From Gymnopilus junonius (taxonomy: Eukaryota > Basidiomycota > Agaricomycetes > Agaricales > Galerinaceae), in contig JADNYJ010000476.1 of NCBI GenBank assembly GCA_015501075.1, positions 1 through 23,830 on the forward strand: a stretch of DNA of 23,830 bases, read 5' to 3'. The translations under genes and the position numbers were made by a program. Under the pieces are notes generated by a model that was given only the letters and a program-made list of their open reading frames with translations, was not told the origin of the DNA and ran no database searches. This document shows positions 18,883 through 23,830 of this stretch, piece after piece. Within the stretch, counting starts at the first letter, position 1. The number at the start of each line of letters is the position of its first letter.

Positions 18883-20591
18883 TCATAAGTTAGCCCTGAG
18901 TTTTGAGGGTATCGTTGAAGACAGCCGCTCCAAGAGGTATTCATTCAGGTCTTCGGCTATCGGGGTGACGTTACGATAAGTACATGAATTAATTACTTTT
19001 CATGCCGTACAGAATGAAAATTAACATACCGAGCTCTCGGGGTGCTTCCTGTGGTATCTACATCAAAGGTCCATGATCAATAAACCGGTTCCAAAGGCCC
19101 CAATAGAGATTATAAACATACCAAATGACCTCCTCCCAAGATCCTCGTATTACTCGAATTTGCCGGCCTCACCCAAACTCTTCTGGGCACCGTCTCAGGC
19201 AAGCCAATACTTCTCGCACCGGGTTTACCGGGCATGATCCATCTCAACGCAATCCGTTCGTCCAGCCGTGAAAGCCGGCCAAAAGCCTCAATTTCAGTGT
19301 GGATTTCAGAGAAAACGGCGGCTTCCTGTACGCCTGGCATTTTTAGGCGCGCGATGGGTGAGCCGGAGGTGCTGGTGTGTAACCCACATTCGACGTAGAT
19401 CTTGAGTACGGCGGGATCCCAGGCTGTGAAGAATGGATTGCTTTGGAATGATTGTAGAGCTTCTTCACTGGTGAGAAGGAGATAGTGAATATTCGACAAT
19501 GCGGTTTAGTATATATAAATAAAGGCCTACCGAGACGACCAGGTTTCGCGTCGGCTGAGGGCACCTCCCACGAAGCTATTGCTTTTTCCCTTGGTGTCAT
19601 CATACGGCTCGACAACCACAGGATCAATGAGGATGAGGGTGTGGAATAAAGCAGGGAAGAAAGATGCGGCAAGAGTCCTACATTTTGTCCATTTGTTATT
19701 GACTCCAAACGTATTCGACGAGTTTTGCTCACGATGTGCATCCTCCGTATGAATGTCCTACGACTACCAGCTTTCGATTTGAAAATCCTTGCTTCGAGCG
19801 CAAGTCGGATTCGGTCTGGGGAACCCTGGATAAATGGGTGGGCAATTTGGCGTTGGAAGCAGACTTTGGTAGATAATGGAGAAAGAAATTCGAAATGTCG
19901 CGTCCATTATCTATCCAATCGACTGTAGAGGAGGAACATCAACTTGCGCACTACCTCGAACGCGTAAATATACTGACATAGACCGGACGCGGCGGGAGCA
20001 TTGACGAGGGCGGCATCACCGTGCTGAATGGATTCCCAAAGCCAGACTTCGTCAATAATATTTGCAATAGGTGACGAAAGGAGATGTGCTAGAGTAGGTT
20101 CCCAGATCTAATCGGCATATTTGTGAGGGCTACGCTGAAAAGTAGACAAAGCATTCCATACCTCCTTTGGAAAGCCATTTGCATGAGCAAAAAACAGAGT
20201 AATGCCAGTCCTATTCCTCTCATCCAAACCATCTTTCACCATATCGATTGACACAATTCCACAGCACCACGGGGTGTCCATCGGTCACTGTGGACCCTCT
20301 CAACGCAGTTAGTGCTAATTCTGTTGCTTTCAGGATCCTACGGCGCTCCTCTTTGCTCGCGTTGGGCGAAGGAGGCTCTGGCACCGGCACAGGTCGGGTG
20401 GTTCTCAGATAGCAGGCAGGGAAGAGATGGGTAGAAAGTGTGTATGGGGCGTTAAATATGGGCTTTCTTGGTGGCGACGGGAGCGGGGGGAGATCCAGGG
20501 GCTCTGGGGGTGGGTAAATGGGTAGAGGGTCCCTCACGTCGACCTTTTCCCAGGTGTAAGGTGGAGTCTGAGGATATGCGTTTAGTTTCAT
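18883..20591 (-). CDS. LPX1-like alpha/beta hydrolase with one apparent extra base (7 exons)
   Basis: Predicted serine hydrolase of the fungal AB-hydrolase group often named after yeast peroxisomal lipase Lpx1; substrate unknown. Minus-strand exons: 20591-20162, 20107-19978, 19922-19733, 19677-19531, 19467-19122, 19057-19030, 18956-18883; introns 54-73 nt. Seen: FFAHANGFPKE at about 134-143 (oxyanion region), DEVWLWESIQHGDAALVNA, the nucleophile elbow GHSYGG with Ser at about 244, LILIDPVVVEPYD, LRWIMPGKPG, RVWVRPANSS, and GGGHLIPQEAP with the likely catalytic His at about 413. In exon 1 the frame from the ATG through LWNCVNRY is one base out from VKDGLDERNRTGITLFF; an extra G near 20239-20240 would account for it, and no intron of workable length fits. 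Corrected length is 447 aa. Donor GTCAGT of intron 2 was preferred because it restores SGLFDW. Tripeptide SKL lies four residues before the C-terminus, not at the end. Confidence 0.85.
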
Positions 20592-20947
20592 GGCTACACT
20601 GAAGAAAGAGGGAACGGTAGAACAAGAAAAAGAGGAAGAAAAGGCTCAGAAACCGGTTGAGGATCCATCGTGCCTTCAACATGACCCGGACGCCGGTTAA
20701 CCAGCTTGAATTCTGAATTCACGTGGTTCGTCCGCTGGACCCGGTGCGCTGAAGCATCCCATGTAGATAGTATCAATGTCATGCCATTGGATATCTCGCT
20801 ATAAAGGCGATAGTCCGCCAACTTTTGTATTTTATGAGTAGAGACTCATTGAAGTGTGAACAAGTCGAACTCGAAGGCTTGGATTTACAGATCACATGAT
20901 TGCTTTCTACCAAAAAGTTTTCGATTTTGCTTCTGCACTGACTGTCC
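20592..20947. promoter_or_regulatory. Divergent promoter of the hydrolase and Obg genes
   Basis: The 356 bases between the two start codons must serve both genes. A CACGTG E-box lies at 20720-20725 and a TATAAAGG word at 20800-20807 reads toward the GTPase gene. Factor binding is inference. Confidence 0.5.
20720..20725. promoter_or_regulatory. CACGTG E-box in the divergent promoter
   Basis: A palindromic CACGTG hexamer, the preferred site of class B bHLH factors. A hexamer this short also occurs by chance. Confidence 0.35.
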
Positions 20948-22817
20948 ATGTTTAGTCTCTCTCCCCTTCTTCGGTCATCACGAATTGGGGCAACATTAGT
21001 ATCGGGCAGATGCAGCGCTAGGTGTATTTCTAATCGACCATCGTCAGACTCTCCAGCGTACACGACTGAAGACCTTGAGACCTTCCGGCGCCGACGTAAG
21101 ACAGACTGGAAAAGAAGACAAGGAGTCGGTATCTTCAGCAATACATGTTTCTTGTCTCATTTTCCTACTATTCTAGGGCCAGTCTTTTCTTGACAATGTT
21201 ATAGTTACTGTTCGTGCTGGTATGTTTTGCCATGCGTATCAAGCGCATATACTCAACTGAAAGCCTTTCCGTTGGTCAGGTAAAGGCGGAGACGGCTGTG
21301 CCGCGTTCCACCGCGAAAAATTCAAGCCTTTTGGACCTCCATCTGGAGGAGATGGCGGTCGCGGTGGAGATGTGTACATTTTTCCAACTTCCCAATTAAC
21401 AACCCTTTCTTCCGTCCCTAAGAAAATTCGAGGCGAAAATGGATTACATGGACAAGGAACGTGGCAAAATGGAAGAGCAGGAGCACCTCTAGTCATCAAA
21501 GTACCTGTCGGTACTGTCGTCCGCCAAATACCATGGGACGACCCCCGACGAGCGCAGGACTTTTGGGAGGCCGAAGAGGAATCATTGCAAGGCCTGTCTC
21601 CCTCAGACAAGCGCGACAAGATGCGAGAGAAACGATGGGTACATTACCCGGGATATCAAGAAGCCAACGTGGAACGTGATTCTTTCGCAGAAGCGGAGGA
21701 AACATATTACAAGACTGAGCGAATACGGCGTTATGAAAGTAGGCGGAAAGCAATGCAGGAGCCACTTTATCTTGACCTTGACAAAGAAGAAACTTTCGAA
21801 CGACCTGTCGATGCTCCTCTTGGCACACGACACCAAGAGTCATTAGGACATCTCGTTGCTTCAGGCGGTACAGGCGGTCTTGGGAACCCACATTTCGTCT
21901 CGACCGAAAATCGGTCTCCCAAGTTTGGCACGCGTGGCATCGAAGGAGAGAGGATGACTTTATCATTGGAACTGAAACTTCTAGCTGATATCGGTTTGGT
22001 CGGCATGCCGAATGCTGGCAAGAGTACGTTGCTCAGGGCTCTCACTGGCGGAAGAGCCAAAAGTGAAGTGGCCGGATATGCGTTCACAACACTGAACCCC
22101 GTCGTGGGTATAGTTCGCGTGGCTGACAATGGTATTTACGAAGGCGCTGTCTCTGGTCACACAGTGCACGATGAAACATGGAAGGAGGAGCTTGAAGCCA
22201 AGGAGCGCGCAGAAAGAGGCGAATACGCTACGCTGCTCACCCGTAATCAGACTTCGAGCGATATCATTGAGACATCAGCTACTCCTACCAGAGCTGGCCA
22301 CCAATTTGACGTATACGAGACTTTCAGATTCACGATTGCTGATAACCCGGGACTTATTTCTCGTGCTTCGGAGAATGTGGGTCTAGGTCATGCTTTCTTG
22401 CGCTCGATAGAGAGATCTCTCGCTCTAGTCTACGTCGTGGACCTATCACAGGATGCTCCCTGGGACGAATTAGCTGTTCTACGAGAGGAATTGGATAAAT
22501 ACCAGGAAGGCATGAGCTCCAAAGCACGGATCGTCATCGCCAACAAGGCAGATCTATTAGGGGGCGATGGGGACCCCGCGGAAGTGGAAAAGGCCAAAGA
22601 GAAGTTAAGGAAGCTGGAAGAGTATGTGAAGACTGCAATGATCTTACCGGACGGACAGGTGTTGGATGTCGTTGCCACTTCGGCCAAGTATAGCCAGAAT
22701 CTGACCAAGGTCGTGAGTTTAATGCAGAAGTATGTTGAGGAGGAGAGGAGACTTATGGAGGAAGAGAAAGAGTATGTGGAGGAGGAGGAAGAGGAGGAAG
22801 GAGAAGAAGACCATTGA
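20948..22817 (+). CDS. MTG2: Mitochondrial Obg-family GTPase, MTG2-type (585 aa)
   Basis: Predicted GTPase acting in assembly of the mitochondrial large ribosomal subunit. Exon 1 20948-21124, intron of 52 nt, exon 2 21177-21219, intron 21220-21279 (GTATGT...GGTCAG), exon 3 21280-22817. Seen: an Arg/Ser-rich N-terminus almost without acidic residues (MFSLSPLLRSSRIGATL...), fitting a mitochondrial presequence; the glycine-rich Obg domain with KGGDGCAAFHREKF at 75 onward, PPSGGDGGRGGDVYI and GQGTWQNGRAG; G1 GMPNAGKST at 315; G2 YAFTTLNPVVG at 340; G3 DNPGLI at 428; G4 NKADL at 495; G5 TSAKY at 540; and a Glu-rich C-terminal tail. About 70 charged residues separate G2 and G3, more than in bacterial Obg. 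The first intron's donor (GTCGGT at 21125) is weak and chosen by phase; that junction is the least certain part. Confidence 0.93.
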
Positions 22818-23183
22818 TACCTTGCCCCTCTGCGAGCGCGTCTTCCCTTCGACTTCGATTTTGGTTATGATTCAGATTCAGACGACATATTTCTTGTACA
22901 GTACTAATTCTTAGTTTTCTTCGTCCCCTCACTGCTGACTTGAAATTATGCGATTGGATTTCTTTGATAGCTGTCGATTTTCTTGCAAATATGGTACTCT
23001 GGTATACATGCTGACGGGCATGCTTTCCCCTTATTCTCTTCGTGCTGAAGAAGACCACGGGTTGAGCCGAGTTGAGTCTAGGCGCTTACTTGCTATTAAG
23101 GCTCGGGCAAGCTCCTCAAGATTTTTCTATAACACGGTTCGTGGCTTGAATCCCCTTTCGCATCAAGGACCGAGGTAACCAGT
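22818..23183. other. Downstream flank of the Obg gene
   Basis: It holds the Obg 3' UTR and perhaps the promoter of the small gene proposed at 23184. The frame at 22948-23178 has no recognisable content. Confidence 0.4.
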
Positions 23184-23423
23184 ATGCCCACTCTATCTTG
23201 GAATGATGTCAATTATGACGCTCTGATATGGTATGGTCTCCTTACGTTCTAACAACAGTATTTTATTTTATTTTCTTCATTCCAAGGCTGGAACCGTGCC
23301 GATGAAACGCTTCAAAACTGTTTGTATCGCTGGTATATACACCTTTGCAATTTACTTCATCAGGAACCGCCCGGCGAACTCATTCAAAAATTCATTGCAA
23401 AGTTAGAAACCGAAAGGCCTTGA
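23184..23423 (+). CDS. Possible small two-exon gene, 62 aa, unknown function
   Basis: Exon 1 23184-23235 begins ATG (MPTLSWNDVNYDALIWYG across the junction). The intron 23236-23286 ends TTCCAAG after a TTCTAAC branch-point word and a T-rich tract. Exon 2 23287-23423 ends TGA. The product, starting MPTLSWNDVNYD and ending AKLETERP, is rich in Trp, Tyr and Leu and reads as two amphipathic helices around a PPGE turn. I recognise no family. The donor is the weak point: the stronger GTATGG five bases upstream (23231) gives a phase that runs into a stop, so a GTCTCC donor must be used. Alternatively this is only part of a larger gene or a non-coding transcript. Confidence 0.38.
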
Positions 23424-23661
23424 TCGCCGTCGATTACCATTTACAACATTTCCCTCGGCACTAATTCATTCAGCCTTATCCCCAAATTTATATATGATAC
23501 TTCTGGCTTGGAAGGCTGTTTGACAGCAAGGTAGAAGTATTTATTTTGCGGTGGTATCCATGAAGCACTCTGACCTGATTTTTATCTTAAAAAAGCAACG
23601 CATGCATAAGCTGCTATTGAACCCTTTCATTCTTGATTTTTGCCATTACTTTGGACCCACT
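23424..23661. other. Short spacer, nothing seen
   Basis: No feature recognised; it likely contains 3' UTRs of the two neighbouring candidates. Confidence 0.3.
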
Positions 23662-23830
23662 TCATTTCGGTTCCACTTTGATCAGAGCAACTGGTTCGCG
23701 GCAAGCATAAGCAGGACCCTTATTGCCCCAGCTGATCTTGACATGATGTAACGGCATGTACATGTTCAAGGAGACAGCCCCGTACAGCAAGGCCCTGCAG
23801 ACACAATCGCGAGTTGCTCCTTTTTGATGG
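23662..23830 (-). CDS. Possible 3' end of a gene running off the right edge
   Basis: On the minus strand a frame stays open from the window edge to TGA at 23664-23662. A TGTCTGCAG acceptor-like site near 23794 could start the last exon. The protein-like stretch includes ALLYGAVSLNMYMPLHHVK and ends ACREPVALIKVEPK, with a balanced composition that looks more coding than the opposing plus-strand frame. No family recognised. With no start and under 60 codons, this is weak. Confidence 0.3.
   Translation of the reverse strand, partial: HQKGATRDCVCRALLYGAVSLNMYMPLHHVKISWGNKGPAYACREPVALIKVEPK

Overview
The window looks like nuclear DNA of a filamentous basidiomycete, most likely an Agaricomycete. 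Genes are cut by many introns of about 48-73 nt with GT...AG ends, coding density is moderate, and the recognisable families are typical of mushroom-forming fungi: a DUF6534 membrane protein, short ICMT-like methyltransferases, a bHLH factor with a fungal-type C-terminus, an LPX1-like alpha/beta hydrolase and a mitochondrial Obg GTPase. All gene models were built by hand from reading frames, splice signals and remembered family patterns; no search was run.

Layout. 1-668: a 360-bp non-autonomous terminal-inverted-repeat (TIR) element with a perfect 8-bp target duplication. 1930-3298 (-): a nine-exon gene for a seven-helix DUF6534 protein. 4011-5695: a foldback element with ~140-bp arms, into whose right end a 1256-bp TIR element has inserted with a 9-bp duplication. 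6327-10495 (+): three tandem paralogous ICMT-like membrane methyltransferase genes with identical architecture (one intron, second exon exactly 558 nt in each). 10818-11556: a third TIR element, 739 bp, with a 9-bp duplication. 11774-12907 (-): a four-exon multi-pass membrane protein, probably DUF1774-like. 14758-15477 (+): a single-exon gene of unknown function. 17269-18454 (+): a bHLH transcription factor whose conserved C-terminus lies one base out of frame. 18883-20591 (-): a seven-exon alpha/beta hydrolase, also with one apparent extra base. 20948-22817 (+): a mitochondrial Obg/MTG2-type GTPase, divergent from the hydrolase. 23184-23423 (+): a possible two-exon small gene. 23662-23830 (-): a possible 3' end of a gene entering from the right.

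I see no single operon-like system. The most distinctive parts are the ICMT-like triplication and the repeat-dense left half, which carries three separate small TIR elements with recognisable target duplications plus a foldback. The right half (17.2-22.8 kb) is an ordinary housekeeping and regulatory neighbourhood, except for the two single-base frame breaks, which need checking against reads before either gene is called a pseudogene.
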